Assembly (NCBI RefSeq): GCF_000272405.2
Contig: NZ_AJZM02000089.1
Coordinates: 1-15,921 of the forward strand
Direction: 5' to 3'
Source: Vibrio tasmaniensis 1F-187
GTDB lineage: Bacteria > Pseudomonadota > Gammaproteobacteria > Enterobacterales > Vibrionaceae
DNA: 15,921 nt
Shown: one piece after another, positions 7,181-13,678 of the stretch
How positions within the stretch are numbered: position 1 is the first letter of the stretch
Layout: the number at the start of each line of letters is the position of its first letter
Translations under genes and position numbers: made by a program
The notes under the pieces: generated by a model
Seen by the model: the letters and a program-made list of their open reading frames with translations, nothing else
Told to the model about the DNA's origin: nothing
The model's database searches: none

Positions 7181-8647
7181 TTAAAGCACTTCATCCTTTA
7201 ACGAATACCACTGATAAAGGAACTGTTGCCCTACTCTTCGAAATGGTGCAAACATCTCAGATTCCACCACTTCCCTCACGTTGGGGAACGGAAGTTTTGA
7301 TTCAAATATTGGCAAGTCAAGCTTATGACCTTCACCTGCGATCCACTGGGCAAGGCGCTTGCCTGCTTGAGCGGAGTACATCACACCATTGCCGCCATAC
7401 CCTAGTGCGTAGAATATGGATTGCTTTGGATTCGGCTGATAGATTCTTGGCATCATGTCGTGGCTAACATCCACCCAACCCCACCATGAATAATCGATTT
7501 TGATCTGATCGAGAGAAGGGAATTTTCGGGTTAAATCCGCTCTCAACATATCTTCGTATTTCTTTTCAGGTGCATTCTTGCCACTGATGGCACTGCGTGT
7601 ACCAATTTGCACTCGGTTATCCGGTAACAAACGGTAGTAATGACGCAGAATTCTGGTATCAGTAATCACCTGATTGGTTTTAAAGTTACACGCGGCGATT
7701 TCGTCTTGAGTTAACGGACGCGTCACCATCGAGTTAGAAAGTACGGGGAATAGGCGATTCTTAAGCTCTGAATGCAAACCTTGGCTTGTGTATCCGCCGG
7801 TACAAACACCGACAGAACGAGCCTTAACCACACCACCTGGCGTTTTCAGGTAATGCACACCGTTACGTGTTTCCCAACCCATCACAGGGCTTGCTGGGTG
7901 AACTTTTACACCGAGTGCTCTCGCCTTTCTTAGATAACCAAACGCCAGTTTCCCAGCATGGATACCAATACCTTCTGGCTCATGCATTGCGCCTGCCGCT
8001 TCTTGATCACCAACGTAATCACGTTTTACGGTTTCCGCATCTAAGATCTGCGCATCGTAATCGAACGTGTCACGCAGCAACTTGGCTTCTTTCTCGAGTG
8101 TTGCCATCACTTTTGGACGGTGAGCAACGTATAAGTGGCCACCCGGCTGCGGGTCACAATCAATGTCTTTGATTAGAGATTTAAATGTGTTCATGCCATC
8201 GACGCATTCGCGGTGCATTTTTAGCGCGGTTTCGAGTCCCCAGCGTTCAATCCACTGAGAACGCTTCAAACGTCCTGACGCACACTGAGCCTGACCACCA
8301 TTTCGGGTACTGCAGCCCCAACTCATACGGTTAGCTTCAATCACAGTCGCTTTAATGCCGTACATTTCAGCAAGGTGTATCGCGGTACTTAGGCCTGTGT
8401 AGCCTGAACCGATTATCGCCACATCGACATCCATATCCGATGTAATTGGGCCATCATCTTCAGGTGGTGCACCTGCGGTATCTACCCAATAAGTCGGGGC
8501 GTATTCCTTACCGTGACCGGGGCTCTTGTCTTTAAGTGGATCGTATTTTGGATCGTATTTATCTTGTGCTTGGGTGCTTTCTTTTGCTTGGGTGCTTGTC
8601 ACCTTTGGCGGCACATCGGCTGCCGGTTGTTCCATTACTAAACTCAT
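7181..8647 (-). CDS. tauY: Taurine dehydrogenase large subunit, FAD-dependent (TauY)
   Basis: A DAO/DadA-family flavoprotein that in TauY-type systems deaminates taurine to sulfoacetaldehyde and ammonium, passing electrons to the respiratory chain. Seen: an N-terminal extension of about 70 residues rich in S, T, Q, K and D; the dinucleotide-binding motif VAIIGSGYTGLSTAIHLA (GxGxxG at residues 80-85) with a following acidic VIEAN strand end; the CSTRNGGQ flavin-contact region (112-119); and a C-terminal YALGYGGNGVMYSAQAGK motif typical of the family's second FAD contact. Its 488-aa length fits TauY. It follows the small-subunit gene by 48 nt and precedes the TRAP genes, reproducing the tauXY-tauKLM cluster known from Rhodobacter. 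The start is supported by AGGAG 9 nt upstream. A related amine oxidase acting on another substrate is the alternative, but the linked xsc argues for taurine. Confidence 0.87.
   Translation of the reverse strand: MSLVMEQPAADVPPKVTSTQAKESTQAQDKYDPKYDPLKDKSPGHGKEYAPTYWVDTAGAPPEDDGPITSDMDVDVAIIGSGYTGLSTAIHLAEMYGIKATVIEANRMSWGCSTRNGGQAQCASGRLKRSQWIERWGLETALKMHRECVDGMNTFKSLIKDIDCDPQPGGHLYVAHRPKVMATLEKEAKLLRDTFDYDAQILDAETVKRDYVGDQEAAGAMHEPEGIGIHAGKLAFGYLRKARALGVKVHPASPVMGWETRNGVHYLKTPGGVVKARSVGVCTGGYTSQGLHSELKNRLFPVLSNSMVTRPLTQDEIAACNFKTNQVITDTRILRHYYRLLPDNRVQIGTRSAISGKNAPEKKYEDMLRADLTRKFPSLDQIKIDYSWWGWVDVSHDMMPRIYQPNPKQSIFYALGYGGNGVMYSAQAGKRLAQWIAGEGHKLDLPIFESKLPFPNVREVVESEMFAPFRRVGQQFLYQWYSLKDEVL
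8537..8602 (-). repeat. Short tandem repeats in the 5' end of tauY
   Basis: Two adjacent repeats lie inside the N-terminal coding region. A perfect 12-bp tandem duplication (8537-8548 and 8549-8560, unit TGGATCGTATTT) encodes KYDP or YDPK twice. A degenerate 18-bp tandem (8567-8584 and 8585-8602, first 13 bases identical) encodes STQAKE then STQAQD. Both keep frame. They lie in the linker before the FAD domain and look like products of replication slippage. Confidence 0.85.
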
Positions 8648-8695
8648 AATTCGACTCTCCTAGTCATAACACGTGAACGGGGTGCGATTTCGTGT

Positions 8696-9133
8696 CTAGC
8701 TCTTGGGAGTATTGCTGGGAGTCAAAAGAGGTCGTGTTTTACGGAAGGCATTTTTTACGCTGATTTTTCCCTCTTTCAGGGTAAACACATCAACCATACG
8801 AGCTTCGATGACAGTGCCATCAGGGTTAGTTGCAGAGAACGTTGATTCACTCACTGCGCGGTCACCACACACAAAGTGGACAGGGTCGCTCCAGGCTGCA
8901 TCTGGAAAGTTCTGCCAAACCAATTCAAAGCTATTGCGAACGGCTTCGTACCCTTCGATAGTGTTTCCAAGTTCGCCTTCTCCTGCCACGGTGTGGAAGA
9001 CACAGTCTTCGGTCATAAACGACATTAGCGCTTCAATATCATGGTTATTCCATGCATCACTAAAAGACTGTAAAAAGGCGGTGTCGACTTGGTTTTCCAG
9101 CACGAATGTCGCTGCATTGGTTTGCATATTCAT
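8696..9133 (-). CDS. tauX: Taurine dehydrogenase small subunit, NTF2/SnoaL-like (TauX)
   Basis: A 145-aa soluble protein with an NTF2/SnoaL-type cone fold: the start pattern FLQSFSDAWNNHDIEALMSFMTEDCVFHT (about residues 20-48) is typical, followed by EGYEAVRNSFELVWQNFPDAAW and paired strands such as VIEARMVDVFTLKEGKISV. TauX of known taurine dehydrogenases is a small partner of about this size encoded next to tauY, so the gene order supports the name. As SnoaL-like proteins are diverse, the name rests mainly on context. The start has AAGGA 9 nt upstream; a second ATG two codons on is less well placed. It is the first gene of the tau operon. Confidence 0.78.
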   Translation of the reverse strand: MNMQTNAATFVLENQVDTAFLQSFSDAWNNHDIEALMSFMTEDCVFHTVAGEGELGNTIEGYEAVRNSFELVWQNFPDAAWSDPVHFVCGDRAVSESTFSATNPDGTVIEARMVDVFTLKEGKISVKNAFRKTRPLLTPSNTPKS

Positions 9134-9196
9134 ATTCCAGAATCCTTTATGTTTTCGTTATTGGTTTAAATTTCAGTAGCTTTGCGCCACTTTTTT

Positions 9197-9224
9197 ATTA
9201 GAGTGTTTAAACTAGATCTGTGAA
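9197..9224 (-). promoter_or_regulatory. Sigma70-type promoter of the tauXY-TRAP operon
   Basis: On the minus strand TTCACA (9219-9224, five of six matches to TTGACA) is followed after 16 nt by TCTAAT (9197-9202, five of six matches to TATAAT). The predicted start is near 9190, about 57 nt before the tauX ATG. The -35 box overlaps one arm of an inverted repeat, ATCTGTGA at 9216-9223 with TCACAGAT at 9291-9298. Two near-direct repeats (AGTGGCG then AAGCT) on the minus strand at about 9178-9195 and 9243-9257 are further candidate regulator contacts. Confidence 0.55.
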
Positions 9225-9314
9225 ATTTAACAACTTGATAACAAGCTTCGCCACTCTAACTTCGAGTTACTTTATAAACAATCTTTAAGCTCACAGATTT
9301 CATCTTTTTATAAA

Positions 9315-9331
9315 TTAATTAGTGTTCTAAT
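9315..9331. repeat. 17-bp direct repeat, copy A
   Basis: The sequence TTAATTAGTGTTCTAAT is found again, identical, at 10480-10496. Within it ATTAG and CTAAT form an inverted repeat around TGTT; in this copy the arms extend to 6 bp (AATTAG/CTAATT). It lies about 90 nt upstream of the tauX -35 box and just past the FRG gene stop. Confidence 0.85.
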
Positions 9332-9397
9332 TTTATTTACACAGTCACTCACTAGATTTATACGAGGTCTAAATAAAATAATTATAAATATTAGACT

Positions 9398-10225
9398 TTA
9401 GTCGAAGTCAAAATCTTGATGGTACTTTCTGCCATACTGTTCAAGCTGGCGATCATGAGTATTAACTTGTAATTCGATATTACCCTCACCTTTATTAATT
9501 GCTTGATTGTTATCTACATGGGCTTCATTTTTCAAATCAGCCAGTTTCTCTTCAATATATTCTGTCGGTTCATTTAAAACATTCATGGAGGTTAATTCCT
9601 TTATCAGGTTTACTTTCGCTGATGGAAGAATATGAACGGACACTAGACCGTTTGAATATTCTTTCTCATCGTACAAAGGCTGAATGGCATCATTGCCACC
9701 TTCCTTAAATGGGTGAATGGAATACCACTTGTCCTTGCGTGGCTCTTGCTGATCACAATCAGCCACATTGAATATCTGAGTCTTATTGAAGTCACAGGGT
9801 GAGTTAAAAACACTAACCTTATGATAATCAATGGCTTTAATAATATTGATACAGTCTTTGCTTTGGCTATGACACACAGACCACAACGCATTTACCAGGT
9901 TATCTGTCCACTCAAGTAAACGGGTTGGAAACCCCTGTTTCTTGGCTAAACACATCAATAACCAATCGTTTATCTCGTGTGCATTCAACGAATGCCCGCC
10001 ATAAATTCTCACGGTCGAGAGAAGCTCTTGTTCGACACGGCGAATATTCTTTCGATTTGAGCGACCTAAGCTTGGCATCAGGTTATTATTTTCATAATCA
10101 CACACGTTATAAATTAAACCACGATGTCCACTACACTCAGCAATTAGCGAATCGATTATTTCATACAGTTCTTCTATTGAACTTATATAACGTTTATTTT
10201 TAACAACATGCATACTACGATTCAC
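9398..10225 (-). CDS. FRG-domain protein of unknown function
   Basis: A 275-aa soluble protein. Residues about 30-115 resemble the FRG domain: HRGLIYN and LMPSLGRS early, then KKQGFPTRLLEWTDNLVNALW (residues 95-115), close to the family's QHYGLPTRLLDWTxNPLxAL core. The Phe-Arg-Gly motif that names the domain is represented here by HRG at best. The C-terminal half is not recognised and ends in a charged tail. The GTG at 10225 and the ATG at 10213 are both possible starts; neither has a good Shine-Dalgarno. The gene is visibly more A/T-rich than its neighbours, lies between xsc and tauX on the same strand, and is bracketed by a 17-bp direct repeat, all pointing to later insertion. FRG proteins are common in mobile and defence-associated islands, but their biochemical function is not established. 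Confidence 0.75.
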   Translation of the reverse strand: MNRSMHVVKNKRYISSIEELYEIIDSLIAECSGHRGLIYNVCDYENNNLMPSLGRSNRKNIRRVEQELLSTVRIYGGHSLNAHEINDWLLMCLAKKQGFPTRLLEWTDNLVNALWSVCHSQSKDCINIIKAIDYHKVSVFNSPCDFNKTQIFNVADCDQQEPRKDKWYSIHPFKEGGNDAIQPLYDEKEYSNGLVSVHILPSAKVNLIKELTSMNVLNEPTEYIEEKLADLKNEAHVDNNQAINKGEGNIELQVNTHDRQLEQYGRKYHQDFDFD

Positions 10226-10479
10226 TTAATTTAAATCCGGAAAAATCCAAATATCAACAACCCTATCAATCGATGATAAAAACCAACCAATAATAACGAT
10301 TGATCAATAGTCAACGAGTGTCGTTATTGTATTTTTCTAAAATGATAATAGGTATATATATTCATAAACAAGTATCAGTAATAGAACCATTCGCTAAGGC
10401 GCTATGAGTTAATGGTCGATTAATAATAGCGAGTAACAAAGTTTATATAGCTAGAACCACCTATGTACCGACGGAACAT

Positions 10480-10496
10480 TTAATTAGTGTTCTAAT
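10480..10496. repeat. 17-bp direct repeat, copy B
   Basis: Identical to copy A at 9315-9331 and in the same orientation. The two copies are 1165 bp apart and enclose the FRG gene with its flanking A/T-rich DNA. In this copy the inverted-repeat arms are 5 bp (ATTAG/CTAAT). Confidence 0.85.
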
Positions 10497-10568
10497 GTTT
10501 AAGTAGAAATTATTGAACTAAGCGTTTACGTTCTTCACTTAAGCACTTTGCCAATACCCGTTAATATT

Positions 10569-10603
10569 GCCCGACCACGCTCTTTATAATGCGGTGGCCG
10601 GAC
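10569..10603 (-). terminator. Hairpin after xsc, possible terminator without T-tract
   Basis: On the minus strand a G/C-rich stem of about 12 bp (10591-10603 with 10569-10580, one bulged C and two G-T wobbles) closes a 10-nt A/T loop, beginning 14 nt after the xsc stop. The downstream sequence (AATATTAACGGG) is not a T-tract, so it may protect the xsc mRNA end or allow read-through toward the FRG gene. Confidence 0.5.
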
Positions 10604-10617
10604 AAACTTCCTATGAC

Positions 10618-12429
10618 TTATACGTAATCTTTGTATTTATCTAGGAAACGAACCGGTGTTGATAGTGCATCTCGGCGGAACGGGTCGCCCAATTCCTGAG
10701 TACACATGATTTCAATGATGGTTGTTTTGCCTTCGTTCATCTGCATGTCGATGGCTTTTTGCAAGGTTGGACCTACATCTTCTAGCTTATCAACCGTGAT
10801 ACCTTCAGCACCCATTGCTCGTGCAATCTCTGCAAAGCTTTGGTTTTCAAGTTCACCGGCAACAAAGCGTCGGTTGTAGAAGTCGACTTGGTTCTTCTTC
10901 TCTGCACCCCATTGACGGTTGTGGAATACCACAGCTGTCACTGGAATGTTATGGCGAACACATGTCATGGTTTCCATCAGGCTCATGCCCCACGCACCGT
11001 CGCCTGCATATGAAATAGCGGGACGATGAGGTGCCGCAGCTTTCGCACCAATGATGGTCGGGAATGCGTAACCACAGTTACCGAAACTCATTGCAGCAAA
11101 GAAGCTGCGTGGTTTTTCAAAGCGTAAGTAGCTGTTTGCCACTGAGTTGATGTTACCGATATCCGTCGAGACCATAACGTCTTCAGGCATCGCTTTTTCT
11201 AGCTCACGCAGTACTTGGCGTGGGTGTAGGTATTCACCACCAGAGAACGGAGTCTCGTGTGAGTTTTCCTCAATCATATCTAAGCTGAACGAGTCACGTT
11301 CGTGTGTCCACTCATCAAGCTCTTTTTCCCAAAGTGCTTTTTCTGTAGCGACGGTATCTTGGCGAGCGCCTTTGTTGTCATCACACAACAGTGCACGACC
11401 TTCCAACCTTTCAGATAGAGCAACCGCTGCTGCTTTTGCATCACCACAGATACCAACCGAAATCTTCTTAACCAGACCAAGCATCTTGTTGTCTGCATCA
11501 ATCTGAATGATTTTCGCGTTCTTCGGCCAGTAGTCCATGCCATGTTGAGGCAAGGTACCAAATGGACCAAGACGTGTACCCAAAGCGATAACCACATCCG
11601 CTTGAGCCATCAATTTCATTGCTGCTTTCGAACCTTGGTAGCCTAAAGGACCACACCATAATGGGTGACTCGCAGGGAAAGAGTCATTGTGTAGGTAGCT
11701 GTTCACTACAGGTGCACCTAGTCTTTCTGCTAATGCCGCACACTCTTGAACTGCATCAGCCATTACCACACCGCCACCGGAAATGATGACTGGGAATTTC
11801 GCTTCAGCTATCAAGTCTGCTGCTTCATTCAGAGATTTCTCACCACCAGGACCACGGTCTAAACGCGCTGGTTTAGGGATTTCAGTTTGAGTTTCACCGT
11901 AGAAGTAGTCACGAGGAATATTTAGCTGAGTTGGACCCATTTCGCTCATCGCACGGTCGAAGCATCGGCCTGTGTATTCCGCCATACGATCTGGGTGCGT
12001 TACGTGTCCTTGATACTTAGTGAACTCTTGGAACATTGGAAGCTGGTTACATTCTTGGAAACCACCTAAGCCCATTGTTTTAGTGCCTGTCTCTGGCGTC
12101 ACAATTACGACCGGGCTATGTGCCCAGAACGCAGCTGCAATTGCTGTTACACAGTTACTGATACCCGGGCCATTTTGCCCGATGACTACACCGTGGCGAC
12201 CCGATACACGGGAGTAACCATCTGCCATGTGGGCAGCGCCTTGCTCGTGTACTACTGGGACCAATCGAATGCCAGCAGGAGCAAAGATATCCATTGCGTC
12301 CATAAATGCCGACCCCATGATGCCGAACATATCGGTAACATCATTAGCAACCATAGTTTCAACGAACGCTTCTGATGGTGTCATTGTTACTGTGCCGGAA
12401 ACAACCGTACGTTTTTCTTGCTCGCTCAT
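10618..12429 (-). CDS. xsc: Sulfoacetaldehyde acetyltransferase (Xsc)
   Basis: A thiamine-diphosphate enzyme (EC 2.3.3.15) that cleaves sulfoacetaldehyde with phosphate into sulfite and acetyl phosphate, the committed desulfonation step of taurine degradation. Seen: 603 aa, the usual size; an N-terminal PYR domain with the catalytic glutamate in VPVVHEQGAAHMADGYSR (Glu62); a middle domain with VVMADAVQECAALAERLGAPVVNSYLHND; and a C-terminal PP domain with the ThDP/Mg motif starting at GDGAWGM (476-482) and ending at FHNRQWG (Asn504). The whole sequence reads as Xsc rather than acetolactate synthase. AAGGAG lies 9 nt before the ATG. It has its own promoter and is divergent from the cobS/cobT pair. 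Acetyl phosphate would go to acetyl-CoA through a phosphate acetyltransferase encoded elsewhere. Confidence 0.96.
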   Translation of the reverse strand: MSEQEKRTVVSGTVTMTPSEAFVETMVANDVTDMFGIMGSAFMDAMDIFAPAGIRLVPVVHEQGAAHMADGYSRVSGRHGVVIGQNGPGISNCVTAIAAAFWAHSPVVIVTPETGTKTMGLGGFQECNQLPMFQEFTKYQGHVTHPDRMAEYTGRCFDRAMSEMGPTQLNIPRDYFYGETQTEIPKPARLDRGPGGEKSLNEAADLIAEAKFPVIISGGGVVMADAVQECAALAERLGAPVVNSYLHNDSFPASHPLWCGPLGYQGSKAAMKLMAQADVVIALGTRLGPFGTLPQHGMDYWPKNAKIIQIDADNKMLGLVKKISVGICGDAKAAAVALSERLEGRALLCDDNKGARQDTVATEKALWEKELDEWTHERDSFSLDMIEENSHETPFSGGEYLHPRQVLRELEKAMPEDVMVSTDIGNINSVANSYLRFEKPRSFFAAMSFGNCGYAFPTIIGAKAAAPHRPAISYAGDGAWGMSLMETMTCVRHNIPVTAVVFHNRQWGAEKKNQVDFYNRRFVAGELENQSFAEIARAMGAEGITVDKLEDVGPTLQKAIDMQMNEGKTTIIEIMCTQELGDPFRRDALSTPVRFLDKYKDYV

Positions 12430-12469
12430 TCTTCCATTCTCCTTGAGTTAACCAAAATTTCATTTTTCG

Positions 12470-12560
12470 GAATGAATTGTCTCTTTTTCGAATTCATTTT
12501 CACCTTAGTAGTAGAATTTTTGCGCGTCAACTTTTTATATTAAATTGGAACAATTCATTC
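12470..12560. promoter_or_regulatory. AATGAATT repeat array around the xsc promoter
   Basis: GAATGAATTGT at 12470-12480 is a perfect reverse complement of ACAATTCATTC at 12550-12560, and a third AATTCATT lies at 12491-12498. On the minus strand one copy is upstream of the -35 and an inverted pair (ATGAATT/AATTCAT) lies just downstream of the -10, at the transcript start. Such flanking of a promoter suggests operators of a dedicated regulator; TauR-type proteins are one candidate, but the binding protein is unknown. The distal copy also lies on the cobS side of the divergent region. Confidence 0.5.
12502..12530 (-). promoter_or_regulatory. Sigma70-type promoter of xsc
   Basis: On the minus strand TTGACG (12525-12530) and TAAGGT (12502-12507) are separated by exactly 17 nt. 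The predicted start near 12495 gives a leader of about 65 nt before the xsc ATG. The -35 is strong (five of six) and the -10 moderate, consistent with a regulated promoter. Confidence 0.55.
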
Positions 12561-12691
12561 TAATTAATAAAACCGGATCACATTATTGGTAGTTTTTCGT
12601 ACAAAAAGTGCCGTTAACTTAACTGGAGCTGTTAATAATCGATGACATATCGCGATAGCAGCGACAAGTGATGAGCTATATAGAGGGAAAT

Positions 12692-13675
12692 ATGATGAAA
12701 GAGGCGGAATTGGTACCAACGCAGCCGGTAAGCGTGAGAGAACGCTTTGGCATCGACAGTAACCTAACGGTGATGGCATTTGAACATCCGGGTGAATATG
12801 TGCCGAGAGTCGATCCTAATTACTGTTTTGACCCCGAAGTGACGCTGGCTATATTGGCAGGGTTCACCTCCAATCGTCGCACATTGATACAAGGCACGCA
12901 CGGAACGGGCAAGTCTTCTCACATTGAGCAAATTGCCGCGAGATTGAATTGGCCGTGTTTGAGGATCAACCTAGACGGACACCTGAGTCGATTGGATTTC
13001 ATAGGTAAAGACAGCATCGTCATTAAAGACGGAATGCAGGTAACAGAGTTTAAAGAAGGCATTCTTCCTCAGAGCATTCAACAACCCATCGCACTGGTGT
13101 TAGATGAGTACGACGCTGGTCGTCCTGACGTGATGTTTGTGATTCAACAACTATTAGAGCAAGACGGGAAATACACCTCTTTAGAACAAAACCGAGTGAT
13201 CACACCTCACCCTTCTTTTCGCCTGTTTGCTACCTGCAACACGCTTGGCTTGGGTAACTTTTCAGGTTTGTATTCGGGTACTCAAGTGCTTAACCACAGT
13301 CAATTAGATAGATGGAACATCATCGCTACGCTCAACTATTTAGACCCACAACATGAAACCAAGATCGTGTTATCCAAGCTTTCAAATCTGAATAATGAAA
13401 GTGGCCAGCAGTTAGTAGAGAAAATGATCGCGACCGCAGGATTAACGCGTAACGGGTTTCGGGCTGGCGACCTTTCGACTGTGATGTCTCCGCGAACAGT
13501 GCTCACTTGGGCTGAAAACATCCAAATATTCGACGATGTAGCGACGGCATTTAGGCTTTCATTCTTAAATCGCTGCGAAGACGAAGAGAAAGAACTGGTT
13601 AGCGAATACTATTTCCGTTGCTTTGGTGAAGCCTTGGAAGCGCATACTCAAAACTATTCGCACTCGGAGTCATAA
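12692..13675 (+). CDS. CobS-like AAA+ ATPase (MoxR-type), orphan
   Basis: Strong resemblance to CobS, the AAA+ subunit of aerobic cobaltochelatase: the N-terminal VRERFGIDSNL and VPRVDPNY segments, Walker A GTHGTGKS (residues 68-75), NLDGHLSRLDFIGKD, Walker B ALVLDEYDAGRPDVMFVIQ (about 134-152), sensor-1 FATCN (179-183) and a QLDRW arginine-finger region (about 204-208). From the ATG at 12692 it is 327 aa, the usual CobS length. That ATG or the one at 12695 follows GAGGG at 4-7 nt; an in-frame GTG at 12668 lacks a ribosome site. Three nucleotides separate it from the CobT-like gene. No CobN or other cobalamin gene is visible, so a chelatase role in B12 synthesis is doubtful. AAA+/VWA pairs such as NorQ/NorD, CbbQ/CbbO and CoxD/CoxE mature or remodel metal enzymes; a similar role toward a pathway protein is inference. 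Confidence 0.9.
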   Translation: MMKEAELVPTQPVSVRERFGIDSNLTVMAFEHPGEYVPRVDPNYCFDPEVTLAILAGFTSNRRTLIQGTHGTGKSSHIEQIAARLNWPCLRINLDGHLSRLDFIGKDSIVIKDGMQVTEFKEGILPQSIQQPIALVLDEYDAGRPDVMFVIQQLLEQDGKYTSLEQNRVITPHPSFRLFATCNTLGLGNFSGLYSGTQVLNHSQLDRWNIIATLNYLDPQHETKIVLSKLSNLNNESGQQLVEKMIATAGLTRNGFRAGDLSTVMSPRTVLTWAENIQIFDDVATAFRLSFLNRCEDEEKELVSEYYFRCFGEALEAHTQNYSHSES

Positions 13676-13678
13676 ACC

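Larger units (their letters stand above)
10226..10617. other. Intergenic region between the FRG gene and xsc
   Basis: No gene is seen in these 392 nt. The part next to the FRG gene (10226-10480) is very A/T-rich and must hold its promoter. A 5-of-6 -10 box (TATTAT on the minus strand, near 10340) is present without a convincing -35 at good spacing. An 8-bp inverted repeat ATCAATCG/CGATTGAT lies at 10265-10272 and 10297-10304. Copy B of the 17-bp repeat (10480-10496) and the xsc 3' hairpin (10569-10603) occupy the xsc-proximal part. Confidence 0.4.

Noticed and set aside
12429..12438. Four-codon mini-ORF (ATG GAA GAA TGA) overlapping the xsc start
   Set aside because: Its ATG is only 1-2 nt from the Shine-Dalgarno, too close for initiation; the xsc ATG is at the normal distance.
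12668..12691. Upstream GTG/ATG starts of the CobS-like gene
   Set aside because: No ribosome site precedes them, while GAGGG is well placed before the ATGs at 12692 and 12695, and the resulting length fits CobS.
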